Shown piece after piece: positions 50,272-57,999 of a stretch of 64,000 nucleotides of DNA. Each line of letters begins with the position of its first letter. Positions within the stretch are counted from its first letter, which is position 1. This DNA is from Anaerolineales bacterium. Lineage in GTDB: Bacteria; Chloroflexota; Anaerolineae; 4572-78; J111. The notes beneath the pieces are model-generated. The model ran no database searches and was not told the DNA's origin. It worked only from the letters and a program-made list of their open reading frames with translations. The stretch is from contig JABTUW010000002.1 in the NCBI GenBank assembly GCA_015075185.1, positions 1,426,001-1,490,000 of the forward strand. Direction: 5' to 3'. The position numbers and the translations under genes are program-made.

Positions 50272-50822
50272 GTATAAGGCTGATGTCGCTTATAGCGGGC
50301 TGGGTTGCGTTCTTTGGCCCAGGCGAGGAGCACATCAAACAAGAGATTTTGGTCGGCGTGCTCCATCAATAAGCTGATGATTTCCTCCTTACCGGTCTGT
50401 TCAGCCAGTTGCTCGTAAACCTCCTGGAATTCAGGCTGGTCGAAACAGAAATTGCGCAGCTCTGTATCGCTGAACCCTTTGGTCAATAAGCCGCGGATGT
50501 TGGCCAGATGGTACTCCGTGATGGGCAGCAGTACCTCTGGCTCGGTAACATGGGCCGGTTCGGCGTTGGTGGCGGTCTCACCCTCGGAAGGCTCGGCGGA
50601 GACATCGGCCAGCACAAGTGATTTCAAGGCCGCTCGCCAGTCATGCTCACTGATAAGGCTGTCGAGGCGCTGCCGGGTCAGAAAGATCGCCTTTTCATGA
50701 TTCTCAATCTGATCGAGCAGGGTTGCGGGTACACGGGCGCGGTTTCTATATCTGGCCTCGCGCTCCTTGAGGATGAGCAGGTTTCGATAAATTTGCTGGT
50801 AAAAGGTTTCCGCATCGGTCAT
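50232..50822 (-). CDS. Effector-associated-domain (EAD) protein
   Basis: 196 residues. The N-terminal 90 are mainly helical with heptad character (YRNRARVPATLLDQIENHEKAIFLTRQRLDSLISEHDWRAALKSL). A C-terminal effector-associated domain follows: ITEYHLANIRGLLTKGFSDTELRNFCFDQPEFQEVYEQLAEQTGKEEIISLLMEHADQNLLFDVLLAWAKERNPARY. Such domains recruit signalling effectors in Chloroflexota and cyanobacteria. The stop is 11 bases before the FHA/ABC start, and the end of the protein is repeat-encoded. Probably a regulator of the transporter. Confidence 0.75.
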   Translation of the reverse strand: MTDAETFYQQIYRNLLILKEREARYRNRARVPATLLDQIENHEKAIFLTRQRLDSLISEHDWRAALKSLVLADVSAEPSEGETATNAEPAHVTEPEVLLPITEYHLANIRGLLTKGFSDTELRNFCFDQPEFQEVYEQLAEQTGKEEIISLLMEHADQNLLFDVLLAWAKERNPARYKRHQPYTHIQNIQPSNLKP

Positions 50823-50906
50823 GGGTGAGTTCAGTATAACACAGATAAGGTTTGGTTACAATCAGGATTTAAATCCTTTTCTTCCCGTATCCCAACCCAA
50901 AATCAC

Positions 50907-51689
50907 TTGACCCCGACCCTATTTGAAAATATAATCAACTGTCAACCCTTGAATAAACAGCAGGTATATACCCAAATCCGAAATCTAAAATCTAAAATCC
51001 AAAATCCAAATTTTCTATCTTGGCTGGGCGGATTCGTATTTATCGCCGTGTTGGCGGCCTTATGGCTGCCGTTGTCACACGTGGGGACCAATCCGGCGGC
51101 AATTCGAGCCTGGCTGGAGCAATTAGGGCCGCTGGCCCCACTGGCCGTTTTCTTGCTCAATGTGATCCAGATTGTAGTCGCGCCGATTCCCGGCTACCCG
51201 GTGCAGGTGCTGGCGGGCATTTTGTTTGGCTTCATCCCTGGCACAATTTATACCCTCGCCGGGATGGTGGCGGGGGGAACCCTGGCTGCATGGTTAGGAC
51301 GTCGCCTGGGGCGACCGTGGCTGGCACAGCGGCTGGGGAGCGACACCCTGGCTCATTGGAGCGACATCGCCCACATCAACTCCTTCTGGGCCTGGTGGTT
51401 GATTCTGCTGATCCCTATTGGGGATTTGCCGTACTTTTTTGCAGGACTGACCAAGATTCGGCTGCGCACTTTTGCTTTGACTATTTTATCCAGCCGGGGT
51501 CCGTTTACCGCCTTATTGGTTTGGACAGGCAGCAGCGTGGCCGATCTGCCACCGTCGTGGCTGGCGGCGCTGATGGTGGGGATCGGAGTGGTGGTGATCG
51601 TGGGGTTCAGCCTGCGCGCCAGAATCGAAGCTTGGGCGCGGGCCCTTGTGGCTTACCAGGCAAGGCGGCGAAGAGGGGAAGAAAGATGA
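50907..51689 (+). CDS. TVP38/TMEM64 (DedA-like) membrane protein
   Basis: 260 residues from a TTG at 50907; another TTG at 50949 is possible and neither has a good SD. Five or six membrane segments with the SNARE-associated-Golgi-protein motif region VAPIPGYPVQVLAGILFGFIPGTIYTLAGMVAGGTLAAWLGRRLGRP and a matching second repeat. The first 40 residues (TQIRNLKSKIQNPNF) are translated from a heptad repeat, so the true start may lie after it, although no ATG/GTG fits. The family is thought to move or remodel lipids. The C-terminal tail is also repeat-encoded. Confidence 0.8.
   Translation: MTPTLFENIINCQPLNKQQVYTQIRNLKSKIQNPNFLSWLGGFVFIAVLAALWLPLSHVGTNPAAIRAWLEQLGPLAPLAVFLLNVIQIVVAPIPGYPVQVLAGILFGFIPGTIYTLAGMVAGGTLAAWLGRRLGRPWLAQRLGSDTLAHWSDIAHINSFWAWWLILLIPIGDLPYFFAGLTKIRLRTFALTILSSRGPFTALLVWTGSSVADLPPSWLAALMVGIGVVVIVGFSLRARIEAWARALVAYQARRRRGEER
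50971..51014. repeat. Heptad repeat inside the TVP38 N-terminus
   Basis: CCAAATC CGAAATC TAAAATC TAAAATC CAAAATC CAAATTT, strict period 7, with no stop codon in the gene's frame. Confidence 0.8.
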
Positions 51690-51765
51690 GGCGAGGGGGT
51701 GAAGAAATTTCTTTTCCTCGTGTCTTCGCCTCACGACTCTTCGTCTCCTCTCCTCGCGTCATCCG
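51662..51765. repeat. Heptad-periodic inverted repeat at converging gene ends
   Basis: GGCGGC GAAGAGG GGAAGAA AGATGAG GCGAGGG GGTGAAG on the left; CCTCGTG TCTTCGC CTCACGA CTCTTCG TCTCCTC TCCTCGC on the right. It overlaps the ends of both genes. Confidence 0.75.
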
Positions 51766-52814
51766 ACGTAAGTCAGTATCCCTTTAACGACAATCCCCAG
51801 CCCTAACACGGTGACAACAACAGCGCTGGCCAGGGGCAGCCACTTCTGCCAGCGTCCGCTCAGCCCACCCAGCCGGTCGAGCAGCGCTTTTGAGCGGACC
51901 AGCAAAATGCCGATGACGATCAGCACGGCTGCCAGTCCAACGCTGAAGGCAACAATGAGACCCAGACCCAGCAAAACGCGGTTGAGACCGATGGCAACCA
52001 GCATGACCCCCAACGCCTCCGGGCAAGGGACCAGTCCGCCGGAGATGCCCAGTGTTAGCAGGTCACTCAGGGTGACTTGCTCCGGCAAGTGATGAGAGTG
52101 TTTCTCGATTTTGGATTCCGCCTGCGGGTGATGGTCGTGAACGTGGGTATGAGAATGGTTGTGGGGATGGTGGTGAGCATCTTCGTTACGGAAGCGCCAG
52201 CGGTTCCGCAGGAGCCGGAGGCCCAGTATGACCACCAAGAGGCCGGATATTATTTCCAGCGCAGGGGCCAGAATATGGGGCACAATAAACTGGCTGGCCA
52301 GCAGCGCCAGCAACCCGATGACGATGACCGAGGCCGTGTGGGTGAAGGTGACAATACTGCCCAGCGCAACCGCTTGACCGGTTGTGCCCCGGCTGCCAAT
52401 CAGATAGGCTGCCACCAGGGTTTTGCCATGACCAGGGGTAAGGGCGTGCAGCCCACCCAGCAGCGCCGCCAAACCCAGGGCAGCGGCAAGTAGTAACGGC
52501 GACAGATTGGCATCGTACAGGTAGCTGGCGAGCCGTTCCTGTCTGGCAGGAACGCCGTCCGGCATTTCAATTTTAGCCGGAGTTGCTGCGGCGTTAATGG
52601 CAGCAGGCGCGCCAGGCTCGACTGTGTATTTGAGGCGCAGGCTGCTCTGGAATACGTCCTGCTCCTGGTTGGTGATATTGACCCAGCCAGGTGTATCGCT
52701 GATGGCATTGACCAGATAAACACTAATGTCGGGCAGGAAATTATTTTTATAGTAAAACTGGTGACTGCCGCGATGGTCGGGCGGCAGGTCGGCGGAGAGG
52801 TTGATCCGAATAAC
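51759..52814 (-). CDS. NicO-family metal transporter, main part (gene frameshifted near 52814)
   Basis: The open reading frame from 52814 to 51759 encodes a beta-rich region (VIRINLSADLPPDHRGSHQFYYKNNFLPDISVYLVNAISDTPG...), then the NicO/HoxN-like membrane domain: LGGLHALTPGHGKTLVAAYLIGSRGTTGQ, a His-rich loop (DAHHHPHNHSHTHVHDHHP) that probably binds Ni2+ or Co2+, and SGGLVPCPEALGVMLVAIGLNR. It is the C-terminal part of a single protein whose N-terminal part lies in another frame (52814-53155). Restoring one G in the GG at 52814-52815 joins them. Resembles RcnA/HupE-like metal exporters. Confidence 0.85.
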   Translation of the reverse strand, partial: VIRINLSADLPPDHRGSHQFYYKNNFLPDISVYLVNAISDTPGWVNITNQEQDVFQSSLRLKYTVEPGAPAAINAAATPAKIEMPDGVPARQERLASYLYDANLSPLLLAAALGLAALLGGLHALTPGHGKTLVAAYLIGSRGTTGQAVALGSIVTFTHTASVIVIGLLALLASQFIVPHILAPALEIISGLLVVILGLRLLRNRWRFRNEDAHHHPHNHSHTHVHDHHPQAESKIEKHSHHLPEQVTLSDLLTLGISGGLVPCPEALGVMLVAIGLNRVLLGLGLIVAFSVGLAAVLIVIGILLVRSKALLDRLGGLSGRWQKWLPLASAVVVTVLGLGIVVKGILTYVG

Positions 52815-53155
52815 CTGACTCCGGCACGCAGGTCAAGGGGTGGAAAATCAAGGTCAGCGGGCGTAAGTGGTGTTGGTTGGTTGTCAATCTCAAAGGTGAT
52901 GTCTTTGAGGAAAAGATTGACGTAAGCCTGACTCTCGGCTGTGGAGATAAAATCATCCTGATCGGTGTCAATGAGGTTTAATACTTGAGGGGCAATCAGC
53001 ACGCCGGTGTACTGCTCAATTTGTAAGGTAATCCGGTTAGCAGCCATCGTCACGTAGGTGACCTGGTAAAATTCATCGAGTGGATGGGCGGCACTGGCCT
53101 GAGGAAAGACCAGCCATACGGTGATGAGCCACAGCCACTTAAAAGAATGAGGCAT
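52814..53155 (-). pseudogene. NicO-type transporter, N-terminal part before the frameshift
   Basis: From the ATG at 53155: signal peptide (WLWLITVWLVFPQASAA), HPLDEFYQVTYVTMAANRITLQIEQYTGVL, and an EF-hand-like loop DTDQDDFIST. The frame then leaves the coding path near Gly-Val-Arg and reads nonsense. With one base added at 52814-52815 the text continues VRVIRINLSADL into the NicO part. Either a base-call error in a G-run or a true loss of function. Confidence 0.75.
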
Positions 53156-53285
53156 AGTCAGCGTTTTCACAGGGGTGGATTGTAGGGACAAAAGGGATTG
53201 CCGTCAATTGTGAGCAGACTTCAAGGGCAGGCTTCATGAAAATCTTTAAGGTCTCAAAATTGGTCAAATTTACCTTAAAAAACCC

Positions 53286-53315
53286 TTGACACTGCCTATT
53301 CGTTTGTGCTATCCT
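53286..53315 (+). promoter_or_regulatory. Promoter of the MBL-fold gene
   Basis: TTGACA at 53286-53291 and TATCCT at 53310-53315, spacing 18. The start codon follows 38 bases later, which rules out the upstream in-frame start at 53306. Confidence 0.6.
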
Positions 53316-53353
53316 TCCTCTGTTCCATATTTCACTTTTTTGGAGGCTTTCGG

Positions 53354-54199
53354 ATGCGACGCGAGCGCGTATCTGATGATATTTACGTTTTCACCAGCGA
53401 CTTGTATGCCCAAGTGACGGCTTCAGCCGTGGTGACCAGAGAGGGGATCGTGGTCATAGACACTCTGCCGTTTCCGGTGGAAACGCGGGAGATGATTGAG
53501 TACTTGCGGGCCTTGGGCCAGGGTCCGATCAAGTATTTGGTGAATACCCACTGGCACGGCGATCACACCAACGGCAATTATCTCTTTGATGATATGATTG
53601 AGCTGGTTTGTCATAAACGATGCCAGCAGTTGATGCTGGAGTTGGGTGAGAGCGCCCTGGACGAGTCGCGGGATAATACCCCTTTGTTGGATGAGGTCAT
53701 CATCCGTGTCCCCGACGTTGTTTTTGACGAAGGCGATTTGGTCTTACACGTCGGTAATAAGTCTATTGAGATGACCCTGACTCCGGGTCACACCCTGGAC
53801 TCAACCGTGGCCTATGTGCGGGAGGACAAGGTACTTCTCGCCGCTGATACGGTGATGCCTGTGCCTTATTTTGTCTGGGGGGATCGCCACGAGTTCAAAA
53901 ATTCGCTCAAATTTTTGAAGGATTACAACCTGGAGAGTATCGTGCAAGGCCACGGGGAAGTGCTGCTGCGAGGTGAAATTCCGGGATCGCTGGAGTCGAG
54001 CATTCGTTATTTGGATGTTTTGGAGCAAAAAGTTGGCGAGGTGGTTGAAAAAGGCAAAGGCAGAGATGCGCTCGACAAGCTGACCATTGATCGCTGTGGA
54101 AAGAGCCGCATTCCGCTCAACGGTTTGGTCCAGGATTTACACCGGGCTAATGTTTACGCTATTTTCGATGAATTGACGCGGTCGGACGAGACAGAATAG
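53354..54199 (+). CDS. Metallo-beta-lactamase-fold hydrolase
   Basis: 281 residues from the ATG at 53354 (GGAGG 8 bases before; the TTG upstream lies inside the promoter). Zn site NTHWHGDHTNGN (HxHxDH), LTPGHTLDSTVAYV (His) and VLLAADTVMPVPY (Asp). No signal peptide. Substrate unknown; the sequence resembles the glyoxalase II/quinoprotein-relay-like branch. Transcribed alone. Confidence 0.9.
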   Translation: MRRERVSDDIYVFTSDLYAQVTASAVVTREGIVVIDTLPFPVETREMIEYLRALGQGPIKYLVNTHWHGDHTNGNYLFDDMIELVCHKRCQQLMLELGESALDESRDNTPLLDEVIIRVPDVVFDEGDLVLHVGNKSIEMTLTPGHTLDSTVAYVREDKVLLAADTVMPVPYFVWGDRHEFKNSLKFLKDYNLESIVQGHGEVLLRGEIPGSLESSIRYLDVLEQKVGEVVEKGKGRDALDKLTIDRCGKSRIPLNGLVQDLHRANVYAIFDELTRSDETE

Positions 54200-54205
54200 A
54201 CGGGG

Positions 54206-54282
54206 GGCGAATAACGAATGGCGAATGAAAGCCAATTGTCTGCTACTCGCCATTCGCTGAGTCATTCAATCACTAACTCGCT
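54206..54282. repeat. Heptad-periodic inverted repeat between converging genes
   Basis: GGCGAAT AACGAAT GGCGAAT GAAAGCC ... CGCCATT CGCTGAG TCATTCA ATCACTA. Arms are complementary. It overlaps the end of murA. Confidence 0.75.
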
Positions 54283-55552
54283 TTATCTTAGCCCCCAGTT
54301 CCAACAACTTACCTTCGATATTTTCATAGCCCCGGTCTATCTGGGCAATATTGTGCATCACCGTTTGGCCTTCGGCGCAGAGAGCAGCAATAAGCAGGGC
54401 AATGCCGGCGCGGATATCCGGGCTCGAAATTCCCTGAAGGTCGCCGCGAAGGGTGCTCGGACCCTGCACCAACGCCCGGTGCGGGTCGCACAATACAATA
54501 CGCGCGCCCATACTGATGAGCCGGTCTACAAAGTAGAGCCGGCTTTCGTACATTTTTTCGTGAAAGAGAACGGTGCCGGTGGCCTGGGTGGCCGCCACCA
54601 GGGTAACGCTCATCATATCGGCGGGGAAGGCCGGCCAGGGGGCGTCGTCAATTTTAGGAATGGCATTGCCAATATCGGGCATGACCACCAGCAACTGTTT
54701 GTCGGGTAAAAAGAGATCATTACCCCGAATCTCGGGCACAATGCCCAACCGCTCGTAGACCATCAGGGTCATGCGCAGATGTTCCGGGGCGGCATTTTTG
54801 ATCAGGATTTCGCCCTCGGTCACGGCGGAGAGGGCGATAAAACTGCCAATCTCCAGATAGTCCGGCCCCAAAGTGTATTCCACCCCGTTCAGCGACTTGA
54901 CCCCCTCAATGATCAGTGTATTAGAACCAATGCCACGAATGCACGCGCCCATTTTGTTAAGCATATGGCACAAATCTTGTACGTGCGGCTCCGAAGCAGC
55001 ATTGCGAATAATCGTGGTGCCCTCGGCCAGGGCTGCGGCCAGCATGGCATTTTCGGTCGCAGTGACGCTGGCTTCATCCAGCAGACTCTCCTGGCCGCGC
55101 AGGTGATCGTCCGTTAAGATAAAATTGCTGTTGTACTTGAACTTGGCCCCCAGCGCCTGCAAAGCCATGATATGGGTGTCTACCCGCCGTCGGCCAATCT
55201 GGTCGCCGCCGGGTTGGGCCAGCCTGACCTCGCCCTCACGGGCCAACAGCGATCCCATGAGCACCAGCGCCCCCCTGATTTTGGCAAAACGGGCCGGATC
55301 GGGGGTAGTCGTCCGCAAACTCTTGGCATGGAGCGTGGCATTGTGAGCGTCGTGCCGGGTAACTTCTACGCCTAAATCCTCGACAATGTTGAGCATGGTG
55401 CGCACATCGCCGATATCAGGTAAATTGTGTAAGATCACCGGTTGGTCGGTGAGCAGCGCCGCGGAGATGAGGGGGAAGGCTGCATTTTTATTACCGCTGG
55501 GGGTGACCACCCCTTTCAAGGGTGCTTTTCCTTCGATAACAAACGATTCCAT
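54266..55552 (-). CDS. murA: UDP-N-acetylglucosamine 1-carboxyvinyltransferase (MurA), fosfomycin-insensitive type
   Basis: 428 residues, full length, with the family segments GNKNAAFPLISAALLTDQPVILHNLPDIGDVRTM, ARFAKIRGALVLMGSLLAREGEVRLAQPGGDQIGRRRVDTHI and the C-terminal RGGIALLIAALCAEGQTVMHN-like region. The loop that normally holds the catalytic/fosfomycin-reactive Cys (PGGC) reads PGGD (Asp117), as in Mycobacterium MurA, which is insensitive to fosfomycin. First step of peptidoglycan precursor synthesis, cytoplasmic. Weak SD (GGAAA). Confidence 0.95.
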   Translation of the reverse strand: MESFVIEGKAPLKGVVTPSGNKNAAFPLISAALLTDQPVILHNLPDIGDVRTMLNIVEDLGVEVTRHDAHNATLHAKSLRTTTPDPARFAKIRGALVLMGSLLAREGEVRLAQPGGDQIGRRRVDTHIMALQALGAKFKYNSNFILTDDHLRGQESLLDEASVTATENAMLAAALAEGTTIIRNAASEPHVQDLCHMLNKMGACIRGIGSNTLIIEGVKSLNGVEYTLGPDYLEIGSFIALSAVTEGEILIKNAAPEHLRMTLMVYERLGIVPEIRGNDLFLPDKQLLVVMPDIGNAIPKIDDAPWPAFPADMMSVTLVAATQATGTVLFHEKMYESRLYFVDRLISMGARIVLCDPHRALVQGPSTLRGDLQGISSPDIRAGIALLIAALCAEGQTVMHNIAQIDRGYENIEGKLLELGAKIKRVSD

Positions 55553-55721
55553 AAATTTCCAAGTTTCTGTTAAGATAGAGTGTTAGCTGAGAATTGGGGC
55601 GAAATGGGTCAGCCTGAGGACCCTTTTGCATGATAACACAGCCCCACTGCCTAAAGTGGATTGCCAGCCGTTACCTAACCCACCGCCAGGCCACGTTAAA
55701 ACCGTCGCCCGGCTGACGAAG

Positions 55722-56525
55722 TTACCCCATATTTACCCTGATCAGATCTCCAACTTTTAGCCCCAAAGCTTGCGCCGCATTGCCATTACGGATGGCAATT
55801 TCAATATGGTCGCGGCTGCTGCCGGTGTAGGCCAAAAATTGGCCTTCCTCTACATCGGCAAAGGTGGCGCTCAGCGAGGTGATGACCCGCTGGCCAACAG
55901 TGAAGGTAACCTGCTCTGGATCAACTACATCGTAGCGGGTTAGACTCAGAATTAAGTTGCCGAAGTGATCAATGTGGATGACCCGGCACTCATCTTTTGG
56001 GGTTCTGATTCCAAAATCCAGCCGAACCAGATTGATTGCCCGCGGGCCGAATTGACTTAAGGGTACACCTGTAGCCAGATGCGCTGCGGTGGGAGCAAAT
56101 ATATCGCGGCCATGAAAGGTAGCGCTGACCCGGGGTAATTGATAATCGGTGTTGGTCAGCGTCACCGCTTCCAGGACGTTCACCGGTTCTGCGGTTAGGA
56201 TGAGGCTGAAAACACCATTATCTGGCCCGACAAAAATGCCGTGGCTGGTCCGGATAGCAACAGCTCGCCGGTTACTGCCCACGCCGGGATCAACGACGGC
56301 ACAGTGAATGGTGTGGGCTGGGTAATAACTAAAAGCCTGGTATAACACAAAGGCTGCTGCCCGAATATCCTGGGGAGGAACGTGGTGCGAGATGGTGGTG
56401 AGCGTGACTGTGGGGCAGATGCTCAAAATAACCCCCTCCATCGCGCCGACGTAACCATCTTTTTGGCCGAAATCGGTGGTTAAGGTGATAATGGGCGCGG
56501 GATCACGCCGTAGTGGAGTGGACAT
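55722..56525 (-). CDS. SAM hydroxide adenosyltransferase (DUF62 / chlorinase-fluorinase family)
   Basis: 267 residues with IITLTTDFGQKDGYVGAMEGVILSICPTVTLTTISHHVPPQDIRAAAFVLYQAFSYYPAHTIHCAVVDPGVGSNRRAVAI and VGPDNGVFSLIL, the duf-62 signature including the conserved D, R and H residues. The family hydrolyses SAM to adenosine and methionine; chlorinases and fluorinases are derived members. The absence of a halogenase-specific loop cannot be judged here. SD GGAAGGA. Confidence 0.92.
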   Translation of the reverse strand: MSTPLRRDPAPIITLTTDFGQKDGYVGAMEGVILSICPTVTLTTISHHVPPQDIRAAAFVLYQAFSYYPAHTIHCAVVDPGVGSNRRAVAIRTSHGIFVGPDNGVFSLILTAEPVNVLEAVTLTNTDYQLPRVSATFHGRDIFAPTAAHLATGVPLSQFGPRAINLVRLDFGIRTPKDECRVIHIDHFGNLILSLTRYDVVDPEQVTFTVGQRVITSLSATFADVEEGQFLAYTGSSRDHIEIAIRNGNAAQALGLKVGDLIRVNMG

Positions 56526-56609
56526 AGCCAGAAATCCTTCCTTCGGCTGGCTATTGTACGCCAGCCCCCAGGAAGCGTCAACTGGAGAATTTTGGATTTT
56601 GTTAAAGCG

Positions 56610-57224
56610 TTACCTGGCCTGGTGGAAGACCGCCTCAGGAATTGTCACTTCCTGCTGGCAGTGGGAGCAAAACAGTCTGATGTTTTCCTGATCTTCTGGT
56701 TGGGTAGCGGCCGGTAAGAGCCGCTGCCCGCATGGACAGACAAAACCGGCTAAACGAGCGGGATTGCCATAGGCCAATCCGTAAGCGGGGATATTGCGGG
56801 TGACAACGGCGCCGGAGCCAATGATCGCCCATTTGCCCACACTAACGCCGGGCAAGATAACCGCCCCCCCGCCAACGCCGGCCCCATAACCAATATAGGT
56901 TGGACTTACCTGCCAATCCGCATCAGATTTGAGCGCGCCATCAGGGTTAATCGCCCGGGGATTCTTGTCGTTGAGCAGCATGACTCCCGGCCCTAGAAAG
57001 ACGCCATCCTCAAGCGTAGCCCCGTGGTAAACATAGACCCCGTTCTGCAATTTACAGCGGTTGCCTATTACCACGTCAAAATCAATGTAGACACCTTTGC
57101 CGATAATGCACTCGCTGCCAATCTGCGCTCCCTGGCGAACCTGAGCTTGATGCCAGATGCGCGTACCCGCGCCAATAATTGCTTCGGCCGATACCTCGGC
57201 GCTGGGATGAATGTAAAAGCTCAT
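56610..57224 (-). CDS. Hexapeptide-repeat acyltransferase (sugar N-acetyltransferase type)
   Basis: 204 residues. Left-handed beta-helix repeats (YIHPSAEVSAEAIIGAGTRIWHQAQVRQGAQIGSECIIGKGVYIDFDVVIGNRCKLQNGVYVYHGATLEDGVFLGPGVMLLND), the catalytic His-like NKNPRAINPDG segment, and a C-terminal CPCGQRLL...CSHC zinc ribbon. Resembles WbpD/WlbB-type N-acetyltransferases of surface sugars. The next genes downstream (sugar transferase, GGDEF) fit surface-polysaccharide synthesis. SD GGAGC. Confidence 0.85.
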   Translation of the reverse strand: MSFYIHPSAEVSAEAIIGAGTRIWHQAQVRQGAQIGSECIIGKGVYIDFDVVIGNRCKLQNGVYVYHGATLEDGVFLGPGVMLLNDKNPRAINPDGALKSDADWQVSPTYIGYGAGVGGGAVILPGVSVGKWAIIGSGAVVTRNIPAYGLAYGNPARLAGFVCPCGQRLLPAATQPEDQENIRLFCSHCQQEVTIPEAVFHQAR

Positions 57225-57327
57225 AGCTGTGTTGCTCCAAAAATAGAAGTGCAGAGCAAGCCCTGCACTCTCATAGGATCTTTAGGGGTTGTTGGCCAAA
57301 AAATTTAGTTGACCCGTGACCGGGGGT

Positions 57328-57999
57328 TTAGTGTGCGCCTTTACCAAACACGACGCAAGTGATGGTCCACCAAATAATCTGTAGGTCTAGCTTGACACTT
57401 TGGTTTTCGACATATTCGATATCGTATTCGACAATCTCATCAAAAGTGATGCAGCTTCGACCCCGAACCTGGGCCAGCCCGGTGATACCGGGCAGAACTT
57501 CTAACCGTTCTTTATGCCAGCCATGATACTCTTCTACTTCCCACAAAACATTAGGGCGAGGGCCGATGAAACTCATCTCTCCTCTCAGGACATTAATCAA
57601 CTGAGGTAACTCATCTAAACTGGTTTTGCGTAGAATGCGACCAACAAAGGTAACCTCGTTTGAACTGAAAGGTTTAAACACTTTCGCTTCTTCTTTATTC
57701 TTCCCCATTCCATTGACAAAGGCTTTCATAAACCGTTGATGGGCTTCTTTATTAAGGTTATGGTGCATCGTGCGAAATTTGATCATTTTGAAGATGCGTC
57801 CGCCCTTGCCTACCCGTTCCTGGACAAAGAAGATTGGGCCTGGGGAGTCAAGCCGAATGGCAATGGCAATTAGAAGGGCAATAGGCACTATAACCGGGAT
57901 TAAGGTCAAACACAAAATTACTTCTGCAACTCGCTTGACAGTTCGATAATACGGTTTATAAAGTTTTACACCGGGCCGCTCTAGTACCGTCCAACTCAT
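57328..57999 (-). CDS. Bacterial sugar transferase (undecaprenyl-phosphate glycosyl-1-P-transferase type)
   Basis: 223 residues. One membrane segment (AEVILCLTLIPVIVPIALLIAIAIRL), DSPGPIFFVQERVGKGGRIFKMIKFRTM and KTSLDELPQLINVLRGEMSFIGPRPN, the full WbaP/CpsE signature. It starts exopolysaccharide or lipopolysaccharide-like assembly by putting a sugar phosphate on undecaprenyl phosphate. The start overlaps the stop of the GGDEF gene (ATGA), so they are coupled. Confidence 0.93.
   Translation of the reverse strand: MSWTVLERPGVKLYKPYYRTVKRVAEVILCLTLIPVIVPIALLIAIAIRLDSPGPIFFVQERVGKGGRIFKMIKFRTMHHNLNKEAHQRFMKAFVNGMGKNKEEAKVFKPFSSNEVTFVGRILRKTSLDELPQLINVLRGEMSFIGPRPNVLWEVEEYHGWHKERLEVLPGITGLAQVRGRSCITFDEIVEYDIEYVENQSVKLDLQIIWWTITCVVFGKGAH

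Noticed and set aside
52400..52813. The remainder of the 263-residue frame after the NicO frameshift
   Set aside because: The residues read as nonsense; the true protein continues in the other frame.
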